Shown here one piece after another: positions 1 to 13,700 of a stretch of DNA of 64,000 nt (positions are counted from its first letter, which is position 1; every line of letters starts with the position of its first letter). The stretch is from Hippophae tibetana (Eukaryota > Streptophyta > Magnoliopsida > Rosales > Elaeagnaceae): NCBI GenBank assembly GCA_037013495.1, contig CM072811.1, positions 40,625,452 through 40,689,451 of the forward strand, written 5' to 3'. The notes beneath the pieces were generated by a model. That model saw nothing but the letters and a program-made list of their open reading frames with translations, had not been told where the DNA came from and did no database searches. Both the position numbers and the translations under genes were made by a program.

Positions 1-2
1 AA

Positions 3-371
3 TATGTTCTGCTTGGTGAATGGCTTCGTTCTAACATGAATATGAAAGTCCCTAGGCATGTGAAGGATAGTGGTTTGAAAAAGGGGGGTTTTACTTTGGG
101 TGAGGGATCTTCTAGAGATAAAAAGAAGTGTGGTGCTCTAATTAATGGAAGGGGAAAGGAAAATGTGGCTGGTGCTGAGAGAGACAAGTCTGCAATAAAG
201 ATTTATGTTGATCAGCCTGTCAAAGTTGGAAAGAGGCCTAGGAAGGGATTTTAGGACATTACTTTATTGAACGATTTGCTGGATGAAGTTGAATCTGTTG
301 CTATGGAGGTCCCTGGTGCTTCCGAGCCTAAGCCTGGTCTTGAACAGGCCATTGCAAATCTTGCTGAGTAG
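3..371 (+). pseudogene. Gag-like / DUF4283-type transposon ORF1 fragment (C-terminal part)
   Basis: An open frame enters from the left edge and reads a YVLLGEWLRS-like segment followed by a long Lys/Gly/Arg-rich tail. An in-frame TAG lies at 252-254, after which the same frame stays open to another TAG at 369-371. The aromatic-x-WLR segment followed by a basic low-complexity tail resembles the end of plant LINE ORF1 or DUF4283 gag-like proteins, but no zinc knuckle is visible and the N-terminal part lies outside the window. No ORF2 follows. I infer a truncated mobile-element ORF. It could instead be the last exon of an unrecognised gene. Confidence 0.35.
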
Positions 372-2449
372 TTGTGATTGATGTGCTGGTTCATTTTTGG
401 AAGTTGTTTGCTTTTGATGAGGTTGGTTCCTTACTGTTGGTTATAGTCCATTTTGTTTTCTCAGTTTCTATTAGTATTTGTAGTTGGAATAATTGGTTTT
501 TGTGGTTTTGTTCTAGTTTTGTCAAGTCAAACGTTTTTTTTTTTTGGTGTTGCGTTTGTTTGATTGTGTAGTTTGTGTATCCTCGTGTTTGTGTGTACTG
601 CTATTGGGGTGTTAATCTTCCTTTTCTCATTAAGCTGGACAACGTTGGTGGTATTGGGTTAATGCTTCTTTAGCTAAGTTCTAGTATGATTTTACCAGCA
701 TGTTTGTGTTCTTTATACCTGATGTTTTATAAGAGGTGGAACTGAGTCTGGTGCTTTGGTTTCTAGTAGCTTTAGGTGATGCTGTTATCTTGCAGTGTTG
801 TCTGGAGTTGGTCATTTGTAGTTTCTGTTTGTTATTTTGGCCTAAGTGCCCTTTAATGGATTTTCTTTCTATTTAAGAACAAAATATTGCAATAGCTTAC
901 AATACTCTTCTGTAATTCAAATATGTAGTAAAAATAGTAAGATAATTATTTCGCAACCAAAAGAAAAAAGAAAAATTACATAAAATAATAATTCTAAAAC
1001 TTGTAAAAAATATTGAATCAATATTTAACAAATATAAATAGTAAAATATTTAATAAATATAAATAGTAAATATTAAATATTAAATGATGAGTTTATTAAC
1101 CGTACATAAATAAAAAAAAAGTATTATACTTAGTACTTAGTTATTTTTCTTTTTTAAAATAGCGAAAAACATCTCTTGAGTTGCATTGGTTGTGTTTTAT
1201 TCAAAAGTATCAGCAAGAAGTTGTATTACGTGTAAAAATCGGTCACCAGATTATTGACATTTCATTGACAACCATATTATTTTCTTAAACCTATTTTTAG
1301 CATTTTTGATCCTATCAACCTACCACAAGCAGTCATAATTGACTAAGTGTTACTTATAAATAATAATTCACTTATGGCCATGATGAAAATATCCGGACAT
1401 TTTCATCGAAATTTTCATAAAACGAACATACTTGTATGAAAATGTTATTTTTCAAAATATTTTTGAGAATGTTTGAAAATTTCTTACATTTTCATGAAAA
1501 TATAAAAAAATATCAAAACTTTTAAATAATTTTGTCATTTTTTATAGTTCTCTAAATTGTGATAATAGTTTGAAATATTAAAAAAATGATATAAATATAT
1601 CCAAAAATATCAATTTTTAAAATATACATCAAATTAATTATACACATATGTGATTTATTATTTATATTATATAAAAATCAATATTTATGTAAATATAATT
1701 AATTTTAATTTTCCTAAAATTTTTACATTTAAAAAATATTTAATTATAATTTATTAAATTATGATTTTACACATAAAAAATGATTTTATATACTTGTATT
1801 CATCACATTCTTTTTTAATTTCAACATAATATGTATAATTATTATGAAATCAATTTTTCTATTTTCTGCAAATTTTGTTTTAATCATAATAAGTTAGTAT
1901 TATATGTATATTTATATTTTATTTGAGTTACAAATATAATATTTAAATAAAAAATTATTTTATTATTATTTGTTTCAATGGTTTTAAAATGTTCATAATC
2001 AAAATTTTAAAATAACATATAATTTTCACGAATTTTTTAAGTTTGTTTAAATATTATCTTCAATATATCGTAAATTTGTAAGTATATTTTGATTGAAAAA
2101 ATATATCCTTGTGAAATATTAACAATTAGTTTATTATATATTATAAATGTATTATAACCATAAATTTTTGTGTTTTTTATTTTAAGAACAAAATTAAATT
2201 ATAGAATTTTATAGTAACATAAATATATATTATATTTATAATAGTTGATATTTCATATATCAAATGAGACCATTTTACTATTTCCACCTATTTGTCCATG
2301 CCTATGGCAACAACCCACCAGTGAAAATTTCCCCCACCTTGGCATTTTTAAGGTAATACCCAGTTAAAAAACCTCCGGACAAGGAAATTTTAAGCAGCTC
2401 AAAAATAAAAATGGCGGGATGCAATAAAAATTCTGATCCGTTAAACAAC
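372..2449. other. AT-rich intergenic stretch, no gene seen
   Basis: The first 500 bases are T/G-rich with no sustained frame, possibly the 3' remainder of the element to the left. From about 900 on the sequence is very AT-rich. Around 1380-1500 there are repeated ATGAAAA/TTTTCAT words giving local imperfect palindromes. No coding, RNA or transposon end could be supported. Confidence 0.5.
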
Positions 2450-2693
2450 GCCATATTATTTCATCTTATCCATTTCAGTTCCTCTCCTTCTCTTCCGCTT
2501 AAATAGCTACCCTGCTCTCCTCCTCCTCTTCTTCTTCTTCTTCTTCTTCTTCTTCTTCTTCTTCTTCTTCTTCTTCTTCTTCTTCTTCTTCTTCTTGTCC
2601 TTCTTGTCCTTCCTCACTATACCAACAAATTCATTAATTCACCCACTACTCCCCCACTTTCAAAACCTTTATCTACATCTCTAGCCGAATCTG
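2450..2693 (+). promoter_or_regulatory. Probable promoter and untranslated first exon of the AAE14-like gene
   Basis: A CT-rich block (pyrimidine patch) with a TTAAATAG TATA-like word near 2500 precedes the (CTT)n array. The block ends at a candidate donor TG|GTACGG near 2693-2694. A strong acceptor (TTGGTTGCAG, ending 4651) lies just before the start codon region, so a 5'-UTR intron of about 2 kb from 2694 to 4651 is the simplest model. Other small untranslated exons in between cannot be excluded. This is inference from composition and splice words only. Confidence 0.35.
2528..2596 (+). repeat. (CTT)23 microsatellite in the presumed 5' leader
   Basis: 69 bases of uninterrupted CTT, 23 units, inside a CT-rich block. 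It sits where the 5'-UTR or core promoter of the downstream ligase gene is expected. GAA/CTT arrays of this length are normally length-polymorphic. Confidence 0.95.
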
Positions 2694-4657
2694 GTACGGT
2701 TTTATTTAGTATTTTTTTTTCAATTTTTTTTTTGTTTCCATCTTATTGTATGCTAAAAAGCTGATTAGGGTAATATTTATTGTATGATTTGCAACACCAA
2801 TTTTTGTTATTGTCAACAGAAGTGTATAAAGTAACTATTTTATCCATATAATTAATTATTCTTCATTGCCACAATTATTGTATAAAGTTGTCATGAAGAC
2901 TTGTAGCGGCATTAACAATTTGAGTCGTCACTCATTTCTCTTTGTATGATGAGTGGTTTGGATGATTTTTTTTTTCCTTCTTCAAATGAGTGGTTTGGAA
3001 AAAAAATATTGTAGGTTTTGCCTACACGAAAGTGGAAGAAAATAAAAATTTTAGGTGCAATCATATTTGAAAAGTTCATCAAATAAAAAAAAATATTTTT
3101 GTAGCTAAAATTTGGTCACATAAGGGATAGACAATTTTGCTTATAAATAAGCAATATTTTTGCTTTAGAGAGATACACCAAAAGAAGATAAACATAACAA
3201 AACCAAAAGAACAATTTCCTTTAATGAAAAAATAGTATTTTCTATGTAAGAGAGTGAGAGAAATATTTGAGATATTTTTCTAAAAGGGGAGTGACAAAAT
3301 AGTGAGTTTGGAAAACACTTGTGTGTTATTATTTTGGGTTTATCTCAATTTGTTGTATTGCCTCTCACTTTGTACCCATTAGTTTTATTAGTGGAAGAAA
3401 TATTTTTCGAAGTTTGTCTCGTGGATGTAGCTCAAATTAAAGGATGAACTACTTTAAATTGTCGGTGTCATTATTTTACTCTGTTGAATTTATTTTATTT
3501 TTACCCGCTGTGCCCTAACAAATATACGATGCTTTTAGTATTTTTTTTGTAGGTTTAGTCTATCAAGGTGGGGGAGATTTAGATAAAGAAGAGGGCTTGA
3601 TTGAGCATGCGGTTGTTTTGGAATAATGTGGAGCTCTGGATTGTTACATGCAGTTTGTTTTGAGAAATATATAGACCATATTATTTTGCTTTTCCTGGTC
3701 TAGTTGAAGCATTGTAATCCTTCATTATTGCTGTGCTATATGCTTTTTATAGATATTTTAATTGTGTTATGATGTCTAACATCTGAATAGGGTGGGAAAC
3801 GTTGGACAATATTGTCTTCTTTTTTACAGAGTTGTAGGGACCTTGTTGTCATGAGGATCTTCTTCCCTTATTAAATTTTTGTGTTGAATTAATATGTGCT
3901 GTCTAAAATTTAAGCCATTATAGGCATGGTTTGGGCATATCTTGTCCATGGTAATTTAAGTTGATGAGAAATTTGCAGAGAATTGGTTTAAAGTATTTTT
4001 CTAATGAATTTTGGGAGTGATGCATTGGAAACGAAGATGCATGCTGCTTGTTTGAGTCGTAATGTAGAGACTTTCTATAATAAATTGCTTTCTTGGTTCC
4101 TCAGCTTAGGTTTAATTTTGTTTACTTTCTTAGCTGAAAAATTCAAATTTTATTACTGGTGTGAGTTAAGTTGCTATGTTATGTTACTGTGGTAGTATGC
4201 TCTTAGCCTCAGTAATTGGACTCTTATAGAGTTGGCTGTGGTTTGTTTTGAGGATGGTTAGATTGTTAGTTGTTTTCTTTTCTTTATGGAATCTTCAGCT
4301 TCATTTTAATCATTACAAGCTGGATCCCTGAGGTGTCTATTTTGAAGTCTTTCTTTAAATGATTGCATGTTAGATGTTTTCTAGTCATGAGATCTTTCGT
4401 TTGCTTCTAACCCTGTTACAAGCAGTTGAAGATGGAGCCGTGGTGATAGATGGTTGGTGTTTCTAATATATTGCTTCAGTATATCATTTGTATTGTTGTA
4501 GCCTTTGGCTTCTTTTTTTTGATGAAATCTTCTCATTTGATTAAAAAAATACTCAATGCCATATATTTACTAATTTTTGTGTGTCTAAGAATCATGTTTA
4601 TTGTGGTGTGGTATAAATGTTGAACTCCTTGTGTGTTCTATTTGGTTGCAGGACACA

Positions 4658-4723
4658 ATGCCACCAACACAGCCACATGTTACTAGGCTCAAGAGATTGC
4701 AATTGAAGCAAGAGTTGCTATAG
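4658..4723 (+). promoter_or_regulatory. Upstream ORF (21 codons) just before the AAE14-like start
   Basis: Directly after the acceptor at 4651 an ATG opens a 21-codon frame (starts MPPTQPHV, ends KQELL) and stops at TAG 4721-4723, 14 nt before the main ATG at 4738. It lies in the same exon as the main start if the 5'-UTR intron model holds, so ribosomes would meet it first. Whether it represses translation is not visible from sequence. It is an ordinary uORF candidate, in a different frame from the main ORF. Confidence 0.5.
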
Positions 4724-4737
4724 GCAGCTTATTACAT

Positions 4738-7700
4738 ATGGGTAATTACTCAGAGGGCCATATATGTCAGTGCCTGACGCGGATAGCTACTCTTCGGCGA
4801 ACCTCCATCATCACTATTTCTGGTAACAGGCAAAAGACTGGCTCCAAATTTATGGAGGGAGTATTGGGCCTGGCCCAAGGCCTATTACTGCTCGGCCTGC
4901 ATTCTGGTGATGTTGTTGCCATTGCTGCCCATAACAGGTATAAACCTTAACTGAAATTTAACAGTTTTCAAAGTAAATTTAAAAGTGTTTTTGGAATCGA
5001 CTAAGAGGAAATTATTAAAATGAATGTGAAAATGAAATCTGCATTGAAAAGAAGAAGATAAATGGTTTATCTCAATTGACTCCAAACTTCTTTTTTTCCC
5101 AAATGAATTTTTTTAGATTAGTTTAAGGCAAGCAATAATAATTTAAATTACCTTGTGGAGGATACCGATCAAGGTGTTAAGATTTCATTGGCATTACATC
5201 AAATCATAAGGATTAATTGTAGAACCAATAAACACACCTGAAATGAATAACAATATAATAACTGTTAATGTTGGTTAAGTTCTCTTGCAAACCAGTTATT
5301 CAAAACATTATCTAACAGAAATAAAATCGATAATGAAACTTAAACTACTTTTCAGCGACTCGTACTTGGAGTGGTTACTAGCCATTGCATTTGTTGGAGG
5401 AATAGTTGCTCCTTTAAATTACCGATGGGTAAGTGAATTTTTATTGAAGCTTTGATTTTCAATACATTTTGTTGTGAGGGTTAGCTTTGTGTGTGGTTTC
5501 AAGCGTTACCCATATCTTGCTGTGTTGTAATATGAACTATTTGTTGTAGTGATATAAAGCTTTAAAGTGCTTTTTTTTTGGTGATATGTAAATCTTGTGA
5601 AATATTTTTTTTTTGGTGATATATATGAGTTTATGAAATATTTCATATGGATGACGTGGGCTTCATCTGTTTTGGCTCATATGATGCCATGCTCATCCAT
5701 TGGATTTTTATATGAACTGGACCGACTGGTCTTTCATCTGTATCAGTGACCCATATGAAGATGTTTCCAATCATTGTGGTATTAGATGAAGTCATCTTCA
5801 CTGAGTGAATCTACATTTATATGAAAAACTAATGAACATGGGATTTTTTGTTATACAGACATCAATAGCTTGTTTAAATTTTTGGCAGAGTTTTGAAGAG
5901 GCAATGCTAGCAATGGATTTGGTTAAGCCAATATTGTTGGTGACTGATAAAAGCTGTAGCAATTGGCCTATAAAGGTTCAAAACTATCGCATAGCCTCTC
6001 TAAGGTGGCATGTTTCTTTGGATTCGCCTTCCTCAGATTTCACAAATACATATAACTGTAAGAATTTTATTTGGTATTTAAAGATTACTTTTAATCCCTA
6101 AGGCTATTTTCTTTGATTGGATTGATCTTCTAATGACTCGTTTCTTCATTTTCACAGTATTAACGACTGAAACAATTAAGGAGTGTCTCTCAAGAGGCTC
6201 ATTGACTTACTCCTGGGCACCTGAAGGAATAGTTTTAATATGTTTTACCTCAGGTATGGAATCTAGAATTTCTCACTGCTAAAATTTCCCTGATAATCTT
6301 TAATATTCACCCTGAGTTGTATGAGATATCATGATTGCTTTCATTAATAAACGTATGAGAAGAATAAGAAACAAATTATTGTGAAGAACTGTAGATAGCT
6401 CAGAATAATAAATGAGCTATCGATAAATGAGTTGTTATTCATTTTAACCATTTGATTGCTAGTTTTGATCTATCGTAAGGATCTAATGACAAGTGTAGTC
6501 ATCTTGTAGTCTAGGGTTTTTTCTTGTACCCTATATATTTGTATGTAAACTGTTTTGTTTTTTAGCAAAAACAATGAAGCTAATTATAACTTTCATTGGT
6601 TCTCAAATCCTTTCATGGTATCAGAGCAATTGAAAGTCTCATCACCTTGATTTTGGAAAGCTTGTTAGGTGCGCCTCCAGTGACCTTGGCTACACGGAGT
6701 AGAGCCAACTCAGTTTTGAGATCTTTAAGCTGACTTAATAGATCTTGCTTTGATTTCTGCCTTAATTTATGAACCTTGATTCTCGCCATTGTTGCTTAGA
6801 TCTGCGATGCTACACACAATAAAAAAAAATTGTTCAAACACAATCTTCAGCTTTCGACGTAATGGAAAGTCAACTCGGTCTCAGAGTGAAATCGGCTTGC
6901 CTCCTTTGTTGATGCAATGAAGGTCGTGCATCTGGGAGCTTAAATTCCATTAAAAAATATTTTGATGTTTTATTTGGAATCCCATGTGAAGAAAGGTTCT
7001 CACCAAAGGAACTTTTTGAACTCTGATGCTTGGTAAGAATCACTTGATTAATGCAATCAAAGGTGCTGATGAAACCCAACCAAAAATAGACCCATTTGTA
7101 ACCTGTTTAATTGGGGATCCCTTGATTGTATCGAAGCCCAAATCTGCAGAGGCGTCCAGAGCAGCAAGATTCTCTTCTTTCCTCTGTATTTTTCCTTTCT
7201 TTTCTAGCTCACAATAAGCACTAGTGAGTCCACCACCTTTGGAATTCCTTTAATATCCTTAAATAATGTAAGAGTTATGGTTTAATCACAAAATAAGCTC
7301 ATTTTTCTTAAATTAAATGATTCAAACTACCTTCTTTGGAAACACCAAGTGCTCACTGCTGTCAGAGGGTATGGACTCGAGCATTTTCTTTCTTCCACCA
7401 ACAAGGCTCCAACAAAGTTCAAAGAGAACACAGAAACATGAGAAAAAGAAATTAATCCAGATTTTTTGACTGGACAAGGCAAGATCAGCTCCTTGCCTTA
7501 TGGTTTCTATCCTCTCTATCTGAGAATCTTTTAGTGATGATGGTCCATCTAGAATCATCTTTTCAAATTTGGGAAGCTCTAGAGATAAATTTCTCATCTC
7601 AATCTACAACAAGGAAGATGCAGTATAAGCTTCAACTCTCATCTATCAAAAAGGGCTCTTTACCTATGAGAGATTATCTGAACAAGGTAAAATCTTGCTG

Positions 7701-10700
7701 TGATATGCTAGCATTGGTTGGACAACCAATCTCAAAGGATGATCAAGTAATGCAAGTTCTTGCTGGACTAGAAAGTGAATTTGATCCTATTGTTGTTGTA
7801 GCCACCTCGAGGATAGAACCATGTAAACTTAAAGAAGTTTATGCTATGCTCCTAAGCTATGAAACCAGACTTGAAAATGTTGGACATCATTTTGTCAACA
7901 CTGAAGGCTCAAATCCTTCTGTGAATACTGTCACTCAATCCAACTTTCAAAGAAGATTCAATAACAGTGGAAATGACCATTAAGGAGGTAGAGGAAGAAA
8001 CAACTTTCAGAATTCAAGAAGAAGAGACATGTCTTCTTATAGAAGAAGAAGAGGAAGGAGTTTCAAAAGCTCAAACATAAATGGATGTCAGATTTGTAAC
8101 TACACAAATGACACTGCTGATAAGTGTTATTACAGATTTGATCCCAACTACAGCCCACCTTCAAATACTCAGACTATGGCTTCTAACTCTCAAAACTTCA
8201 TAGCATATCTAGTCACTCAACTTCACCTGACTCAGGAATAGACATGTCTTGGTATGCAGATTCTGGAGCATCCAACCATGTGACAAGTGAGCTTGGAAAT
8301 CTCAATATTGCTTTAGACTTTCAAGGCACCAATAAGGTTCAAGTAGGGAATGGATCAGGTTTGTGCATTACTCACAAATCAAGTCTCATAATTCTCATAA
8401 AACATTTCTTTTAATTAATTTTCTTCATGTTCTTGAGATAACTAAGAATTTGATTAGTCTCTCACAATTCTCCAAAGATAATTCTGTGTATTTTGAATTT
8501 CACCCCACCTTTTGTTATGTTAAGGATCAGGTCACTCCTCAAAGGCACTCTTAAGAATGGACTCTACAAGTTTGATATCCAGCCCCTCAAATCTCAAATT
8601 GTTCACTCAGCCACCACTTCAGCTCTTATTGTCAAGAAAAATAATCAAGATCTTCAGTTTTGGCACAGTAGATTGGGCCATGCTTCAAATAATGTAGTAA
8701 GAACTGTCCTTGGCACAGTTCTTAAGAATTGTAATTTCTATGATGTTATTTTATGTGATTCCTGTATAAAGTCTAAGAGTCATCAATTTCCTTTTCCTAT
8801 GTCTGAAACTGAGTATCAACACCCCTTTGAACTTATTCACACTGATGTTTGGGGTCCTTCACCACAAAAATCCATCAATGGTTTTCAGTTCTATGTTACT
8901 TTTGTTTACCATTATAGTAGATATACATGGTTGTATCTTCTTAAACAAAAATCTGAAGTTCAAAATGTTTTCATTCATTTACAAAACATTGTTTCCACTC
9001 AATTTCAATCTAGAATTAAAATGATACAAAGTGATGGAGGAGGTGAGTTCATAGGCCTTACAAAACTTTTCAATGACCATGGCATTTTACATAGAATCTC
9101 ATGTCCTTATATACCTCAACAAAATGGTCTTGCTGAAAGGAAGCATAGACATGTTGTGGAGATAGGATTTTCCTTGCTAGTTGACTCAAACATGCCTACT
9201 CATTTATGGGATGATGTCATCACTACCTCAATTTATATCATTAATAGGCTTCCAACAAAGATCCTAAATCATAAAAGTCCCTATGAGATGCTTTTCAAAT
9301 CCAAGCCTACCTATCTTCACCTAAGAACCTTTGGTTGTCTCTGCTATCTTTATCTTAAACCTTTCATAAGCACAAGTTGAAATACAAATCACAGCTAAGC
9401 ACTTTTCTTGGCTACAACAGCAAGTACAAAGGCTATAAAACACTGTTGCCAAATTGTAGAGTCATAACATCCAGAAGTGTGGTCTTTGATGAAAGCAAAT
9501 TTCTCTTTTGCTCAAGCTCTTAGATATCATAATTCTCACTCAACCATCCATTCTGGAACCTCCACCAGCCACTACTTTCCCTTTACCTTCTCAATTACAC
9601 TCCAACTATACTTCATCCCAGCACACCTCACATGTTAAATCTCTCCCTTCTCATTCTACTCCAAGCTCTTTACACTCTCACCAAATGTCTCCTCCATCTT
9701 ATCACTCCCCTATTTCTATTTCTTCTTCCGCTTCTAGTCATACTACCACTCCCCTCATTGATGAGCTACCAATTGAGTCTAATGCATCTCCTCAGTCTAT
9801 TGGTAATACTAATGTGAATGATCCAATTATAGGTACTCTTAACAAGCATCTTATAGTCACAAGGTCAAGAACTGGGAACTTAAAGCCAAGAGTCCTCAAT
9901 GCAACAGTGACTGACACACAAGAATCATCTTCTTACAAGGACGCTTTTCTTAATCCACACTAGAAAAAAAGCCATGAAAGAGGAGTATAAAGCTCTCATG
10001 AAGAATCATACATGTACCTTGTGTGACCTACCTACTGATAAGAAGGTTATTGGTTGTAAGTGGGTATTCAAGGTCAAGAGACACTCATATGGGAGTATAG
10101 CTAGGTATAAAGCTCGATTGGTAGCTAAAGGCTATGATCAAGTACCTGGCTTTGATTTTTCAGAGACCTTCAGCCCTATTGTGAAGCCAACTACCATACG
10201 AATAATGCTTTCTATCTCTATTAATCAAGGATGAAGAGTACGACAATTGGATGTAAATAATGCATTTCTAAATGGATATTTGGACAAGGAAGTGTTTATG
10301 AGTCAACCACCAAGATTTGAATACAGGAATGATGGTGATAGTGAAAATTCCTTAAAAGTGTGCAGATCGGTCAAAGCATTATATGGGCTTAAGCAAGCCC
10401 CCAGAGCTTGGTCAGATAAGCTCAAACATACTCTCCTCAGTCATGGTTTTTCTTGCTCAAGAGCAGATAACTCTTTCTTTCAAAAATACCTCTCTTGGAT
10501 GCATCTGACTTCTTGTTTATGTTGATGATATATTAGTCACAGGAAGTGACATCAAAGACATTCATTCTATCATAACTCATCTTGATAAGCAATTTTCTTT
10601 GAAAGATTTAGGTAAAATTCATTAGTTTCTTGGATTGGACGTTACTCACACCAACTCTTGTCTTCATCTTAGTCAAGGGACATATATTAAAGATCTTCTC

Positions 10701-13700
10701 ACTCGAGCTGCAATATCTCAAGTTAAGAGTCTGTCTACACCAATGGTTTTTTCACTGAAATTATTTAAGTTTCAGGGTATGTCTACAGTTGATCCTACTT
10801 TCTATAGGAGTATAGTTGGTGCTCTCCAATATGTCACCCTCACTAGACCAAAAATTGCCTATAGTGTTAATAGAGTATGTCAGTTCATGCATTGTCCTTT
10901 AGATGAACACTGGAAGGCAGTGAAAAGGATTCTCATGTACTTGGCCGACAAAATCAATCATGGGATTCATTTTACTAAGGGACACAGTCTTGATCTGGTA
11001 GGATTCTCAGATGCTGATTGGGGAGTTGATGTTGATGATACAAAATCCATCACTGGCTTTTGTATCTTTCTTGGTAAAAATCTTGTTTCATGGTCTTCAA
11101 AGAAGCAATTCTCAGTATCTCGTTCAAGTATTGAAGCTGAATATCGTAGCTTGGCTAATGTTACTTCAGAGGTAATATGGCTTCATGTTTTGCTCAGGGA
11201 GTTACATGTCACACTCCCTCGTACTCCTACAATTTGGGTGGACAATCAGAGTACCATCTTACTTGCTTCAAACCCTATGCTTCGTGCTAGAACTAAACAT
11301 GTGGAATTGGACATACATTTCATTCGTGATCTAATTCAGAAAAACCTAATTCAAATTAGGTTTGTACCATCCTGTGATCAAGCTGCAGATATCTTCACAA
11401 AACCTTTGAGTGTTCAATTCTTCTCTCGGTTGAAGCTAAAGCTAATTGTTTGGCCACTCACCTCGCTTGATTTGAGGGGGAATGTTAAGGAGCTGTAGAC
11501 AACTCAGAATAATAAATGAGTTGTCATTCATTTTAACCATTTGATTGCTAGCTTTGATCTATTATAAGGATCTGATGACAAGTGTAGTCATCTTATAGTC
11601 TAAGATTTTTTCTTGTACCCTATATATTTGTATGTAAGCTGTTTTGTTTTTTAGCAATAACAATGAAGCTAATTATAGCTTTCATTGGTTCTCAAATCCT
11701 TTCAATTACAACCGGCACCTTAGTAGTTCAATGATTCCAGAGAATTTAAAAAATGTAGTTATTGAAATATTATTCAACCTATAATAATTTTGACGAGAAT
11801 TAGGAAGTTGATGTTGCAAGGCCTCTAGCATACGAGATTCTGTTCTAGTTATTTGGAACTCTGTGAGCTTCAAATGATTTCTGCAGTTATGGATAAGGAA
11901 CCAAAAAGGGAGCTACAGGGAAAAGTAAACTACGTGTGAACTGTTTCTTCAACCTCTTTCTCCTTACTAGTGTGGACAGTGATTACCTGTTGACAAAAAC
12001 ATTCAAGACCAAAATTCTATTAACTTTGGAAATGGAACTTAATTTTTTTTTACTATACTTCAGGTCATATTAATAATTGTTAATATTTTTTTTACATATA
12101 CAGGAACCACAGGAAAGCCAAAAGGAGTTGCGGTTAGTCATTCAAGTCTGATTATACAATCCCTGGCTAAAATAGCCACTATTGGTTACAGCGAGGATGA
12201 TGTACGCCTTCCTGCTTGGACTGTCTCTTTCTTCTTCTTTTTTTATTCCTCCATACATCAAGTTTAATTCGGTTATATAATGAGACTACCATATTATGAG
12301 CTAACTAGTGTGCTAGATTATGATGTTTAGTGTACTTTTTAATGTCATACCGCATGGTGTTTGCAGGTTTATCTGCATACTGCTCCACTGTGTCACATTG
12401 GTAGTTTATCATCAGCCATTGCCATGCTAATGATTGGAGCTTGCCATGTTTTGATACCTAAGTTTGAAGCTAAATCAGCCCTCGAAACCATGCAACAATA
12501 CAATGTCACTTCTTTAATCACTGTCCCTGCAATGATGGCTGATCTAATTTCTTCATTAAGGTAAAGCATAACAAAATATAAGAAGCGACAGTGGGAAATG
12601 TTTTACATGAATTTTGATTAGTAGTCTAGTAATGGATTCTCTTAGTCATAAAAACCTCGAACAATCTATTATTGGGACATAAACTTACTACATGTTAAAT
12701 ATTGCATAAAGCTTAGAGGACATCTTCATGTATCCTTTTCAGCACTCAAATAGAATGTTAAATCTAGTTCAGAAGCTTTGAATAATGTCCTTTCTTGAAT
12801 GTTGTTTCATACTAGTTTTTCAAAATGTGCATTCTAAAAAGCCTCTTTCAAGTAGTTCAAATTACACAGATCATGGATTTCGTATAAACATATCTTTGAT
12901 ATCAGGGAGTTTGGAACCTGGAACCACAGAGACACTGTAAAGAAAATATTAAATGGAGGTGGTGGTCTGTCAACTGATCTTATAAATGATGCTACGAAAT
13001 TTTTTCCAAGAGCTAAGCTTTTCTCAGCTTATGGTGAGTTTCTGCAGTAAACACAGCCAAAATTTTCTTTTATGTGTATCTCTTGTATATTATATGCAAA
13101 TTCTCTGTGTATACAATTCAAAGCTCTTGCTAAAAGTTGCCTTTGGTAATATTTATTTTTCCCTTACTTGTCTTTCTATGTAATTTATGAAGGCATGACA
13201 GAGACCTGCTCTTCTCTAACCTTTATGACTCTCTATGACCCAACACTTACAACCCACAGCCAGCCCCTACGAACTGTTGATAAACCAGAATCCATTTCAG
13301 TTCTTGCTCATCAACAAGGTGTTTGTGTTGGAAAGCCTGCTCCTCATGTAGAATTAAAGATCTGTGTTGATGGCTCTTCACGTTTTGGGAGGATTTTGAC
13401 TAGAGGACCACACTTGATGCTTAGATATTGGGATAAGGGTTTCCCAAAGGCATCATATTCCAGCCAAAAGGATTGGTTAGACACCGGTGACATTGGTTAT
13501 GTTGATGAACATTTCAATTTATGGCTCATTGGACGAATAAATGGAAGGATCAAGAGTGGAGGGGAGAATATTTACCCGGAAGAGGTTAGCAAAACTTGTG
13601 AAACCTATATGCTGATGACTATGGATCCTTAAGATTTTCTCTTCATACAAATCAAACCATTTTAATAGGTTTAAGAGTAGTCCATTAGTGGATTCTCAAA

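Larger units (their letters stand above)
6380..11704 (+). mobile_element. Ty1/copia LTR retrotransposon inserted in AAE14 intron 4
   Basis: A 5.3-kb element in the same orientation as the host gene. The two LTRs (6380-6615 and 11483-11704) begin TG and end CA. Flanking five-base target copies are ATTAT (6375-6379) and ATTAC (11705-11709), one mismatch. A methionine-initiator-tRNA-type primer-binding site TGGTATCAGAGC starts at 6616, directly after the 5' LTR, and a polypurine tract (GAGGGGGAA) abuts the 3' LTR. Inside, gag, protease, integrase, reverse transcriptase and RNase H run in copia order but are interrupted by stops and frameshifts, so it is not autonomous. Counting by eye, the LTRs differ at about 15 substitutions in some 220 aligned bases plus a 15-base duplication in the 5' LTR, so the insertion is not recent. 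Confidence 0.93.

Noticed and set aside
374..571. 65-codon hydrophobic + frame
   Set aside because: T-rich DNA gives hydrophobic codons by chance; no similarity or gene structure.
6616..6630. tRNA-like word TGGTATCAGAGC
   Set aside because: It is the primer-binding site of the Copia, not a tRNA gene. The same word near 33716-33727 (reverse strand) is the gypsy primer-binding site.
7322..7597. Minus-strand 91-codon frame
   Set aside because: Antisense to the Copia gag, which is recognisable on the + strand from about 7440.
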